A stretch of DNA of 33,162 nt from contig JAQXNU010000091.1 of the NCBI GenBank assembly GCA_029098165.1, forward strand, positions 1-33,162, written 5' to 3'. This document shows positions 25,298 to 33,068 of the stretch, in pieces; position 1 is the stretch's first letter, and the number at the start of each line of letters is the position of its first letter. The translations under genes were made by a program, and so were the position numbers. This DNA comes from Clostridiales bacterium. Lineage in GTDB: Bacteria; Bacillota; Clostridia; Lachnospirales; Lachnospiraceae. Below the pieces are notes generated by a model. The model searched no databases. It was not told the DNA's origin and saw only the letters and a list, made by a program, of their open reading frames with translations.

Positions 25298-26884
25298 CTA
25301 CTGCTTCTTGCGAACAAATACAATATCCGATGTAATAAACTGCTGTTCACCGTCAAGAAGTGTAATTGTATGCTCGATTATATCTAACTCCGTTCTTTCT
25401 TCCTCCATTGTTGAACACAACTGAAGTGAGAAGTCCAGTTTCTTATACTTTGCATTGGATTCCTGCTCTAAAAACTTTGCTAAGATCGCATCAAAGAACG
25501 TATCCTGATTTTTAATGATTTCACTTAAGTGATACTCTTTCTTTTGACAGATATGAACTAAGAAGGAATAGTAATCACTATTCTTAAAGATCTCATCAAA
25601 GAAAGTTAGTTCCAGTTCCTGATTAAAATCTCTTAACGTAAAGGTATCTCTTGTGCATAACATTTGAAGTAGCACCTTTAACATTGCGAAGTAGTTGTCT
25701 GAGATTCGTTCTTCCTCTAACTCATCATCAAAGCGATATACTTCTTCTTTTTCTTCCTTCACTACTTCTTTTGCTTCTTCTTTATTGACCGCATAAGTTA
25801 ATAGTTCATCTACATTGCCAAGAGCGAAACTCTTCTTAAAATATGGATTGCAAAGTGGCTGTACTAACATAGATAACATAGAAGTATCATTCGAGTTTCT
25901 CGCATTCTCTACAAAGCGATTAAAATCAAATGCATTTCTTAATCGGCTATATTTATACTTGCTGATGATTTCATCCGACTTCACCTGTAATTCCATACAA
26001 TCTGCTAAAAGTGCAGAGTGATGGCTCATAGCCCTTTGCAATTCCATTTCAAGCTCATAGATATCCTCTAATGTCTTTGTATATTCAGATCCATTGGCAT
26101 GTTCTCTCGCTAGTTCTTCTGCTTTTCTTAACGCTTGTTCAATTAAATCCTTATTTCGAACAAACGCCTTCTGTTCTTCTTCAAACCAGCGCATTCCTGT
26201 CTTTTGAAAATCCTCTAGTGCCTTCACACCTTCAAAGACATTCATACCAAGAAGAAGTAATACTTCCTGCTTTCGAAGACGTAATTTTACTACCTCACTA
26301 TTAATGCGTTTTACAACATCGGTACCACCCTTAAAGTTCTTTGTTGCGATCATCTTTTCTAATAATAACTGCTGAATACTGATCTTACTTTCTTCCTTGA
26401 CTTCTTTCGTTTCTAGATAGAATTCTATTGCATCAGCGGTAATCGAGTAAACAACCGTGGAACCTACTAGTTTCGATTCGATCAGACGCATACGCGCGGT
26501 TTTTACTTTTTTTACTGCAGGGTCAAAGTAGTCCATTGTAAATGGCTTTCCATCATTTTTCATCTTATCGAAAATATAATCCGATACTTCCTTGGCTTCC
26601 TCACTTGTTAATTTTAGATCAAAATCACAAGTTAATAGTTCTCCAATGAAATCCGAGATTTCCTGATAAGATAACGCTCGATCATTAAAATGGTTTTCCT
26701 CAATAAAATAACGAAGCACAGCCATCGTTATGTAGCCCATATCTACAATTGCATACTTTCCATCTCGAAACTGCGAAAGACTCATTTCTTGAAGCCGAAA
26801 AAATGGAAGGTACTTTTTCAGATAATCCATACGGTCACTATGGTTATTTACAATGTCACTACGTAATGTATAATTGGTTCTCAT
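25298..26884 (-). CDS. MksF/JetA-like kleisin (putative)
   Basis: The 528-residue protein has an N-terminal helical/winged-helix-like region (about 1-170), a long alpha-helical middle (about 200-330), a Glu/Lys-rich flexible linker (about 365-395, EEAKEVVKEEKEEVYRFDDE) and a compact C-terminal domain (about 400-528) ending in a beta hairpin. This matches the kleisin layout of MukF/MksF/JetA: helical N-domain touching the SMC neck, linker bound by the E/B subunit, C-terminal winged helix on the SMC head. The family call is inferred from architecture and order. A GGGGG site lies 7 bases before the ATG. It is 116 bases after the cyclic-nucleotide-fold gene. Confidence 0.6.
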   Translation of the reverse strand: MRTNYTLRSDIVNNHSDRMDYLKKYLPFFRLQEMSLSQFRDGKYAIVDMGYITMAVLRYFIEENHFNDRALSYQEISDFIGELLTCDFDLKLTSEEAKEVSDYIFDKMKNDGKPFTMDYFDPAVKKVKTARMRLIESKLVGSTVVYSITADAIEFYLETKEVKEESKISIQQLLLEKMIATKNFKGGTDVVKRINSEVVKLRLRKQEVLLLLGMNVFEGVKALEDFQKTGMRWFEEEQKAFVRNKDLIEQALRKAEELAREHANGSEYTKTLEDIYELEMELQRAMSHHSALLADCMELQVKSDEIISKYKYSRLRNAFDFNRFVENARNSNDTSMLSMLVQPLCNPYFKKSFALGNVDELLTYAVNKEEAKEVVKEEKEEVYRFDDELEEERISDNYFAMLKVLLQMLCTRDTFTLRDFNQELELTFFDEIFKNSDYYSFLVHICQKKEYHLSEIIKNQDTFFDAILAKFLEQESNAKYKKLDFSLQLCSTMEEERTELDIIEHTITLLDGEQQFITSDIVFVRKKQ

Positions 26885-26898
26885 TCTTATCCCCCTGC

Positions 26899-26922
26899 AT
26901 ATTACAAACTCATCTGTAATAT
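26899..26922 (-). promoter_or_regulatory. Perfect inverted repeat before the kleisin-like gene
   Basis: ATATTACA (26899-26906) and TGTAATAT (26915-26922) are perfect inverted repeats with an 8-base spacer, just upstream of the ribosome site. It could be a dimeric repressor operator or an mRNA hairpin. No strong promoter was found around it. Confidence 0.5.
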
Positions 26923-26964
26923 TGCTTTCCTCTATTGATTAAACGTATGTTCAATCTTATTTCG

Positions 26965-26992
26965 AAAAGAAACTGTCCCCAGTTAGGGACAG
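26965..26992 (-). terminator. Terminator after the cyclic-nucleotide-fold gene
   Basis: CTGTCCC (26973-26979) pairs with GGGACAG (26986-26992). On the minus strand it is followed by TTTCTTTT. It separates the 771-aa gene from the kleisin-like gene, allowing partial polarity or separate control. Confidence 0.75.
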
Positions 26993-27000
26993 CCTCTTAC

Positions 27001-29316
27001 TTATAACTCTTTATAATAAGTTAATGTATCTGTTATTTCCTTCGTAATTGTGGAATTCTCTTTTTCCATATTACGAATTCTACATTCAAAATCATGAAGT
27101 TTTTTTGATGTATCCCGCTGAAATCTAGCATATGCCTCAGCAAACATAGGCTGTGTCATACACTTTTGGCGGATTTCTTTTGAAAATGGACAGTAAGTTG
27201 CCATGATCTCACGAACCACCTTATTCAAACGGATTGCACCATTGGCTTCCCCTTTAATCCATGCTTCATAGTCTAAAACAAAAACTTCACGGCTGTTATT
27301 TCTCGCCTTTTGAATCTGAAGTTTTAATTTTTCTTTTCGTTCTTCCGTTAAGTCTCGATTTTTACGATAGAACTGTAAATAATCCATATATTCACTCGTT
27401 AGTGACTTATGTTTTAGATTATTCCATGCTGTTCCCTGGATACATCGGCATAATTCCCAACGAAAACGGCCAAACAATCTTATCATAACATCGTCCAAAT
27501 TGGTATCCAAAAAGATTGGTAAAATAAATCTTCCCGGCATATTTCTCTTTTTCCCGCTGATTTCCTGCCACATAGAGGAAGAACTTCCTGCCATCGGCAT
27601 CAGAATGATATCAGGATATACCTCCTGCATAATATATTCTTTTTCAATCTTAGCGTCTTGGTTAACATACATACTTTCACGATAAAAAGCAGAATAATCA
27701 ATTCCCTTAATACGAGCAAATGACTGATTCACACGCTCTCTAGTCAACAGCTCTTTCTCTGGGAAGTTCAAAAATACTTCTTTATACAAACAAGGAACGA
27801 AAGTCGATACCTGACCATGAACTACTTTATTGTTGACCGTAAACATATTTACAATCTCAAAGTGAAGTCTTTCTTTTGGATCTGCAAGTCTTGCTCTTAC
27901 CTGTTCTTCGCTCATTGCTTCAGTTTTCTTCATATGGCGGATGTAATCAGAATAATCCTGATCGAATTCATTCTTGGATGGTTCTTTTTTCCCCTCATAG
28001 ATTAGCTTCAGCCATTCAAAGATGGTATACACCTTAACCTCGTATTCATTTTTATCAAGAGAAATACGATACAAAGAAACCACTTGCTCTTCACTTAATA
28101 GACGTTCATCTAAAAATCCAAAGTTCAAGAATAACTCCACTACTTTTGGCATCGACTCTAACTCATATGCACTATAGAATACATTTTCATATAACTCATA
28201 AAACAACACGGTCAAATGCTTACGCAATGCACGTACTTCTTCTGAGGTTGATAATCGATCTGGTAAATTGAGAAACTGATTTACTAGTTCATTCAATCTT
28301 AACTGTTTGTCTTCTTCAAACGTCGAATATTTAAAAATTTGTCTTAAAGAATCTTTACAGTTTTCTAAGATTTCTTCTGTCGTTATTTCTTTTACCTCAC
28401 TCTGAGATAGCAAAGTATCTGCCCCCGAGATTAAATTGCAGTACATTTTTTCAAAATTTGCACGGTTGACTGGAAGTCTGGAGTTCGTATTTCTTTCAAA
28501 TAGTAAATCGGTTCGGTTGATCTCATCTACCATAACATCAATCGTTTCCATAATTTGTTTGGAATACGTGCCATTTGCCTTTAAGGATAAAAACATTTCT
28601 GCCATCTTACAGAAAAGAGATGGTTCATTTCCATTCATCATAAATATAAACGCATCCTTAATGTACTCGGTAAGTTCAATGCCCTCCATCATCATAGCTG
28701 TAATGACCCCTGCCGATTCTTCCACATGGTGCATTGTCATGAAGGCACTGTGGCCAAAATATTCTTTTAAGGTAGCAAGTGGTATCTTAGAACAATTTAG
28801 ATAATACTCTATAAGCTCCTGATTGCTTGGAAGATCATTCAAATATGGCTCCATTCGATTAATCAACGTATTTTCTGAATAAGGCTGTTTATATTCCATG
28901 CAGTACTCTTTATACTTTCCATTGATGTCTTGAACATAAGAATAAATCGACTCTGCACAATTTCTCAATTCTTCTACAACGGTATTCAATTTCTTTATGT
29001 AAGTACATAAGGAATACATCATTAAACCTTGGTATTCTTTATTCATTGCAAACATACCTTCTAAATCTTTAGGCTTGCTTGCAGGAAATGGATAAATAAT
29101 CGCATCCTCTTCCACTACATATTCACTCAAATATCTTCCGATAAATAAATCTGGTAATCCAATAATGCATCCTTGAGAAAGAGTTATTCTACTTCCCTTA
29201 TTTCTTGCTACGATATGTCCCTTTAAAATAATACAAACATGTGTTACGGCCTCTTGTTCCTGAAAAATAATAGCACCCTTTGTAAGTTGATTTACTTCGT
29301 TTGATTTTAATAACAA
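27001..29316 (-). CDS. Large protein with a degenerate cyclic-nucleotide-binding N-domain
   Basis: The 771-residue protein starts with a CNB/cupin-like beta roll (about 5-80): TKGAIIFQEQEAVTHVCIIL, then KGHIVARNKG and LSQGCIIGLPDLFIGRYLSE. The phosphate-binding cassette residues that define cAMP/cGMP binding (Gly-Glu and Arg-Ala) are absent, so classical ligand binding is doubtful. The rest (about 110-771) is long, mostly helical and unrecognised. Visible landmarks are MPMAGSSSSMWQEISGKKR and FILPIFLDTNLDDVMIRLFG around 570-610 and a charged coiled-coil C-terminus. No HTH, Toprim or nuclease motif is seen. The start is TTG at 29316 with AGGAGG 9 bases upstream. It is the first gene of the SMC-like cluster and may be its regulator or effector. 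Confidence 0.65.
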   Translation of the reverse strand: MLLKSNEVNQLTKGAIIFQEQEAVTHVCIILKGHIVARNKGSRITLSQGCIIGLPDLFIGRYLSEYVVEEDAIIYPFPASKPKDLEGMFAMNKEYQGLMMYSLCTYIKKLNTVVEELRNCAESIYSYVQDINGKYKEYCMEYKQPYSENTLINRMEPYLNDLPSNQELIEYYLNCSKIPLATLKEYFGHSAFMTMHHVEESAGVITAMMMEGIELTEYIKDAFIFMMNGNEPSLFCKMAEMFLSLKANGTYSKQIMETIDVMVDEINRTDLLFERNTNSRLPVNRANFEKMYCNLISGADTLLSQSEVKEITTEEILENCKDSLRQIFKYSTFEEDKQLRLNELVNQFLNLPDRLSTSEEVRALRKHLTVLFYELYENVFYSAYELESMPKVVELFLNFGFLDERLLSEEQVVSLYRISLDKNEYEVKVYTIFEWLKLIYEGKKEPSKNEFDQDYSDYIRHMKKTEAMSEEQVRARLADPKERLHFEIVNMFTVNNKVVHGQVSTFVPCLYKEVFLNFPEKELLTRERVNQSFARIKGIDYSAFYRESMYVNQDAKIEKEYIMQEVYPDIILMPMAGSSSSMWQEISGKKRNMPGRFILPIFLDTNLDDVMIRLFGRFRWELCRCIQGTAWNNLKHKSLTSEYMDYLQFYRKNRDLTEERKEKLKLQIQKARNNSREVFVLDYEAWIKGEANGAIRLNKVVREIMATYCPFSKEIRQKCMTQPMFAEAYARFQRDTSKKLHDFECRIRNMEKENSTITKEITDTLTYYKEL

Positions 29317-29484
29317 AATGCCGCCTCCTGTATGATAAAAATAATAAAAAAAGCCTACCCTTATTATAAACGAATTGCGTACGATGGGAAAGCCTATTTT
29401 TAACTTAATTTGTTTTATTTACTCATAAAATGGTAATTATTAGGAGATTACAAAGAATCAAAGGATAGGAAAAGTTTTTGATAC

Positions 29485-29514
29485 AAAAAAATGCCGATCA
29501 CTTATTGTGACGAC
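29485..29514 (-). terminator. Terminator of the SRP RNA gene
   Basis: On the minus strand GTCGTCAC pairs imperfectly with GTGATCGGC around AATAA, and TTTTTTT follows. It lies about 25 bases beyond the SRP RNA 3' end. Confidence 0.8.
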
Positions 29515-29538
29515 ATCTACTTTATGATTTATTTTAAT

Positions 29539-29802
29539 CCGTGCGCCTTGCTTTGAATAGTTACCACAAACGTTACCTTTATAGTTAACTCGGCCCAGGC
29601 TCCCTCGCGGCACACGAGAGGTTTTGCTTAGTGCTGCTGCATTCCTGCCCTGACACGGTTCACAAATTCCCATTGCGCAAGACCCAAACGTCAACGTCAC
29701 TTGTAAAGGGCAGCTATGCAATTAACATACCCTAGGCAAGACATCACCCCTGCTGTAGCGGATTGCAGGTACAGGGCACCGCTATCTCCCCGGCTGCACG
29801 GA
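29539..29802 (-). ncRNA. ffs: Signal recognition particle RNA, large Bacillus/Clostridium type
   Basis: On the minus strand the 5' part CCGTGCAGCCGGGGAGATAG, followed by CGGTGCCCTGTACCTGCAATC, is the Alu-domain start of Firmicute scRNA. The apical domain near 29650 includes TCAGGGCAGGAATGCAGCAG and CACTAAG, where the GGAA loop and the A/C-rich internal loop bind Ffh. The 5' CCGTGC and 3' GCACGG ends pair. The length of about 264 bases matches the 271-base B. subtilis type. The RNA directs ribosomes making membrane and secreted proteins to the Sec machinery. An apparent 87-aa ORF here is an artefact. The position next to tadA is common in Firmicutes. Confidence 0.95.
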
Positions 29803-29849
29803 AACTTTATAACAATATTAAGACCTACACATATTGATAGGTAAGACTA

Positions 29850-29878
29850 AGTATACTGAATTCTGAGTACAATGTCAA
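29850..29878 (-). promoter_or_regulatory. Promoter of the SRP RNA gene
   Basis: On the minus strand TTGACA (29878-29873) and TATACT (29855-29850) are 17 bases apart. The start would be near 29843, about 40 bases before the mature 5' end, implying a processed precursor. Confidence 0.8.
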
Positions 29879-29902
29879 GGCTTACCTAAGTAAATTTTTT
29901 AA

Positions 29903-29930
29903 GTGACATCTATCCAGAGAATGATATAAT
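29903..29930 (+). promoter_or_regulatory. Promoter of tadA-nrdG
   Basis: GTGACA (29903-29908) and TATAAT (29925-29930) are 16 bases apart, diverging from the SRP RNA promoter. Confidence 0.6.
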
Positions 29931-29965
29931 AAAAGTAATAGGAAATTGGTTGAAGGGAAATAAAA

Positions 29966-30448
29966 ATGGACGAAAAATATATGAAGGCTGCAATCCGTGA
30001 AGCACAAAAAGCCGAAAAAATAGATGAAGTACCAATTGGATGTGTAATCGTATATGAAGGTAAAATCATAGCAAGAGCTTATAATAAACGAAATACGAAT
30101 AAAACCACACTCGCACATGCTGAAGTTCTGGCAATCCAAAAAGCAAGCAAAAAGTTAGGTGATTGGAGATTGGAAGGCTGCACCATGTATGTAACACTAG
30201 AACCTTGCCAGATGTGTGCAGGCGCTATTGTACAGTCACGAATGGATCGAGTCGTCGTTGGTGCAATGAATCCCAAAGCTGGCTGCGCTGGATCGATCTT
30301 AAATTTACTTCAGATCAAACAATTTAATCACCAAGTTGAATTAACCACAGGTGTAATGGAAGATGACTGTAAGAAAATGATGCAAGAATTCTTTATCAAC
30401 TTACGCCAAAAGAAAAAGAAACAAAAATCTGCTGCTAAGGAGACTTAA
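29966..30448 (+). CDS. tadA: tRNA-specific adenosine deaminase
   Basis: The 160-residue protein has the zinc deaminase motifs HAE (H51, E53) and PCQMC (C81, C84) in the spacing of TadA. It converts A34 to inosine in the tRNA-Arg(ACG) anticodon. VPIGCVIVYEGKIIARAYN near the N-terminus is also typical. The C-terminal tail is very lysine-rich (QKKKKQKSAAKET). An AAGGG site precedes the ATG. It is followed 2 bases later by the radical SAM gene and the two are clearly co-transcribed. The lysine-rich tail is a little longer than usual. Confidence 0.95.
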   Translation: MDEKYMKAAIREAQKAEKIDEVPIGCVIVYEGKIIARAYNKRNTNKTTLAHAEVLAIQKASKKLGDWRLEGCTMYVTLEPCQMCAGAIVQSRMDRVVVGAMNPKAGCAGSILNLLQIKQFNHQVELTTGVMEDDCKKMMQEFFINLRQKKKKQKSAAKET

Positions 30449-30450
30449 GA

Positions 30451-31146
30451 ATGAAGATTCATGGTTTTTATAAGTTAACATTACTGGACTACCCGGAACA
30501 TATTGCATGTTCTATCTTTACAGGAGGTTGTAATTTCCGCTGTCCTTTTTGTCATAATGCATCATTAGTCACCCATATTGATACTGCAATGCAACTTAAT
30601 GAAGAGGAGATCCTACGTGTATTAAGTACAAGAGCAGGAATCCTTGAAGGAGTCTGCATTACTGGCGGAGAACCTACACTGCAGCCTGATTTAAAAGAAT
30701 TTATTGCAAAAGTAAAAGCTCTAGGTTATCTGATCAAATTAGATACCAATGGATCGAATCCTAAGTTACTGAAAGAACTGATTGATGATAATTACATCGA
30801 TTATGTCGCTATGGATATCAAAAATTCAAGAGAAAAATATGAGAAAACCATTGGTATCTCTAATTTCGATCTTTCACCAATTATGGAATCCATTCACATC
30901 ATTATCAATTCCGGTATTGAACACGAATTTCGAACGACTGTAGTAAAAGAATTACATACCTTAGAAGACTTCAAAGATATTGCCGCAATGGTTTCTGGTT
31001 GCTCCCATTATTACTTACAGTCATTCGTGGATTCCGGTGATCTCATCCAGGCAGGCATGACTGGTTATTCCAAACAAGAAATGAAAACACTTCTTGAAAA
31101 GGTTCGTATGCTGATTCCTAATGTCGAAGGTCGGGGCATAGAATAA
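30451..31146 (+). CDS. nrdG: Anaerobic ribonucleotide reductase-activating protein-like radical SAM enzyme
   Basis: The 231-residue protein has the radical SAM cluster motif CNFRCPFC (C27, C31, C34) right after IFTGGCNFRC, and GGEPTLQPDL in the SAM-binding region. It opens MKIHGFYKLTLLDYPEHIAC, as in the NrdG2 subgroup. It would install the glycyl radical on NrdD or a related enzyme; no nrdD is in this window, so the partner is inferred. Its ribosome site AAGGAG lies inside the end of tadA. The gene symbol is tentative, since other glycyl-radical activases share this architecture. Confidence 0.85.
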   Translation: MKIHGFYKLTLLDYPEHIACSIFTGGCNFRCPFCHNASLVTHIDTAMQLNEEEILRVLSTRAGILEGVCITGGEPTLQPDLKEFIAKVKALGYLIKLDTNGSNPKLLKELIDDNYIDYVAMDIKNSREKYEKTIGISNFDLSPIMESIHIIINSGIEHEFRTTVVKELHTLEDFKDIAAMVSGCSHYYLQSFVDSGDLIQAGMTGYSKQEMKTLLEKVRMLIPNVEGRGIE

Positions 31147-31195
31147 ATTAAGTATGTAGATGGATACATGTTAAAATCACCCCCTTGGAGGACCT

Positions 31196-31756
31196 ATGGA
31201 ACAGTTATATATGACCAAACGATTAATATTAAAACATTTAGATGAGACATCCGCTCCCTATGTGCTTTCTTTTTATCAGGAGAATCAGAAACTATTTGAG
31301 CCATGGGAGCCTGCTCATCCAGCACGTTTTTATACATTAAATTATCAGATGACACTTCTTGCGGCAGAACGTAATCTTGCTTCTCGCTCACAAGCCATCC
31401 GATACTTTTTATTTGAAAAACAAAATCCAAATAAGATCATCGGCACGGTTAATTTTTATCATATGCTTCGTTCTCCGAACAGTAGCTGTAAGCTTGGGTA
31501 CAAACTCGCATCGGGCGTATGGCATCAAGGATACGCATATGAAGCAATTTCTTTCTTATTACCAATCGTATTTCATTCTTATCGACTTCATCGGATTGAA
31601 GCTGAAGTCATGCCTACCAATCAACGCTCTATCCGATTGATCAAACGTCTTGGTTTTACATACGAAGGTATCGCACGACAAAGCTGTGAAATTAATGGAT
31701 GTTTTGAAGATCACTGCCGTTTTTCTCTATTAAAATCGGAATGCTTATTATCTTAA
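31196..31756 (+). CDS. GNAT acetyltransferase, RimJ/RimL type
   Basis: The 186-residue protein begins MTKRLILKHLDETSAPYVLS (residues 6-25) and has the RimJ/RimL features: GYKLASGVWHQGYAYEAISF (acetyl-CoA-binding region) and EAEVMPTNQRSIRLIKRLGF with the typical NxxSxxLxxKxGF variant. Such enzymes acetylate protein N-termini (S5, L7/L12, S18 in E. coli) or antibiotics and other small amines. The substrate here is unknown. GGAGG lies 5 bases before the ATG. It may be read from the tadA-nrdG promoter. The gene is followed by hairpin repeat copy 3, which lies between it and the convergent gene. Confidence 0.88.
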   Translation: MEQLYMTKRLILKHLDETSAPYVLSFYQENQKLFEPWEPAHPARFYTLNYQMTLLAAERNLASRSQAIRYFLFEKQNPNKIIGTVNFYHMLRSPNSSCKLGYKLASGVWHQGYAYEAISFLLPIVFHSYRLHRIEAEVMPTNQRSIRLIKRLGFTYEGIARQSCEINGCFEDHCRFSLLKSECLLS

Positions 31757-31757
31757 C

Positions 31758-31924
31758 ATAAAGAAAAGGTCTGTAAAAAGCAGCGAAAAGAGCAATGAGG
31801 AGAGAGGTGGGAATCATATTCAAATTTGGCTTCCTTTCCCTTTCGGCCGGACATAGCCAAATTTGAATATGATTTCCCACCTCTCTCACTCATCTCTTTT
31901 CGTTGCTTTTTCATAGCCCCTTAT
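31758..31924. repeat. Long hairpin repeat, copy 3 (core on plus strand)
   Basis: The left arm (AAAAGCAGCGAAAAGAG, then GAGAGAGGTGGGAATCATATT) is nearly the complement of the right arm (AATATGATTTCCCACCTCTC to GAGATCTC-like CTCTTTTCGTTGCTTTTT). The core, about 31824-31863, again contains CCTTTCCCTTTCGGCC between TTTGGCTT and GGACATAGCCAAA. Its arms resemble copy 1 (both share GAGGTGG and AATCATATT) and differ from copy 2. It lies between convergent genes and may serve as a two-way terminator. Confidence 0.88.
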
Positions 31925-31934
31925 AATTCACATT

Positions 31935-33068
31935 CTAATTAAATGGAATTTCAACATACCAGTAACCAAATTCTCCATCTCTCATACAACGACGTCTAGA
32001 ACACTTAAAATTCTCAAATCCAAACATCTTAGCTAGTTGCCGTTCTCTAGGATTTAATGTACCAGGAACCATTAAAAAATAATGGCAGCCTTCTCTCGTC
32101 AATTTCTTTGCGAAGAGTAAATGACGGAAATTACAATAGGAATGTAGCAAAAAACTATTATTACCCAACGGCCAGGAGGTCATAGGCAATAACCCGATAT
32201 CTCTTGGTTCGAGACGAACACATTCTGCAATTTCACCATCATCAAACGGATACATTCGAACAAATCGGTTCAAGATTGCTCTAGCAGCTGGATGATCGAT
32301 CCATTGATTCATGTTAACCGCAGCCGCAGCAGAACCTCCCGCTGCTTTTATCATATCTTCCGATTCTTTCAATTCTTCCGATTCTCCGGATTCTTCTACC
32401 TCATCTATTTCCTTTGCAACTTTCACGATATCCTCTTCCTTGGACTTCTCCTCTGCTACCTCGGATAGCACTTCCTTCTCCTTCGATTCTGTTGGTTCTT
32501 TTGATTCTAAATCAACAACTGTAACCTCATCTGAAGGAACAATATAAATTGTTGTTTTTGCTTTTTCCTCTGAGTTCTGCTCCTTTATAGGTTCTGGCTG
32601 TTTCATAAGCAGCTCATCGGATATGTCATTAATTGTTTCCGAGCATTTTGGCTTATCGTGAGCTTCACGAATAGCTTGTTCTATTAATTCCGCCTCGTGA
32701 TAGGTAATGGAAGACTCATCCCACTTTGCGCCTATGTAATAACTCTTGGAATACATTAATGCAATACCAATACAATCTTTAAAATCAAAGTCATTTGGTT
32801 TTATCATACCTTGTTCATAAGATAGCTTTACATCCAATAATCCTTCTCGACTCTCTGCAGTACTAACTTCTTCGCCAATTACCTGTGATGCCTTTCTTCG
32901 AAGAAGAATAACTTTCCAACTTTTTTGTGGTATTCCTTTTGGCGCACAGTGTACTGTAACCTTACATAACTCGTCACTTGTTTCTACTCTCGCAAATCCT
33001 ATGTTCCCTCTTCTCTGTCCGACCTCATAATAATAGAGATAGGAGATAAATCTTTTATAGTTGGTCAT
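31935..33068 (-). CDS. Protein of unknown function with a Glu/Lys-rich linker (DUF6128-like)
   Basis: About 377 residues. The N-terminal part (about 1-150) begins MTNYKRFISYLYYYEVGQRRG, followed by NIGFARVE, a sequence I associate with a Lachnospiraceae family (DUF6128). A long Glu/Lys/Ser-rich region (about 160-255) follows. The C-terminal part (about 260-377) contains RFVRMYPFDDGEIAECVRLE, NNSFLLHSYCNFRHLLFAKK and NPRERQLAKMFGFENFKCSR. No signal peptide or membrane helix is visible, so the protein is probably cytosolic. The frame extends to 33101, but the ATG at 33068 has GGGGTG directly upstream and matches the family start. The role is unknown; I recognise the family, not the function. 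Confidence 0.7.
   Translation of the reverse strand: MTNYKRFISYLYYYEVGQRRGNIGFARVETSDELCKVTVHCAPKGIPQKSWKVILLRRKASQVIGEEVSTAESREGLLDVKLSYEQGMIKPNDFDFKDCIGIALMYSKSYYIGAKWDESSITYHEAELIEQAIREAHDKPKCSETINDISDELLMKQPEPIKEQNSEEKAKTTIYIVPSDEVTVVDLESKEPTESKEKEVLSEVAEEKSKEEDIVKVAKEIDEVEESGESEELKESEDMIKAAGGSAAAAVNMNQWIDHPAARAILNRFVRMYPFDDGEIAECVRLEPRDIGLLPMTSWPLGNNSFLLHSYCNFRHLLFAKKLTREGCHYFLMVPGTLNPRERQLAKMFGFENFKCSRRRCMRDGEFGYWYVEIPFN

Noticed and set aside
27001-29316. JetD-like Toprim nuclease in the 771-aa protein
   Set aside because: I looked for the Glu and DxD Toprim pattern and a DUF2220-like C-terminus and found neither; the N-domain is a CNB-like beta roll.
29458-29721. 87-aa minus-strand ORF
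   Set aside because: It lies inside the SRP RNA gene and its terminator.
31692-31889. 65-aa minus-strand ORF
   Set aside because: It reads through hairpin copy 3 and the end of the acetyltransferase gene.
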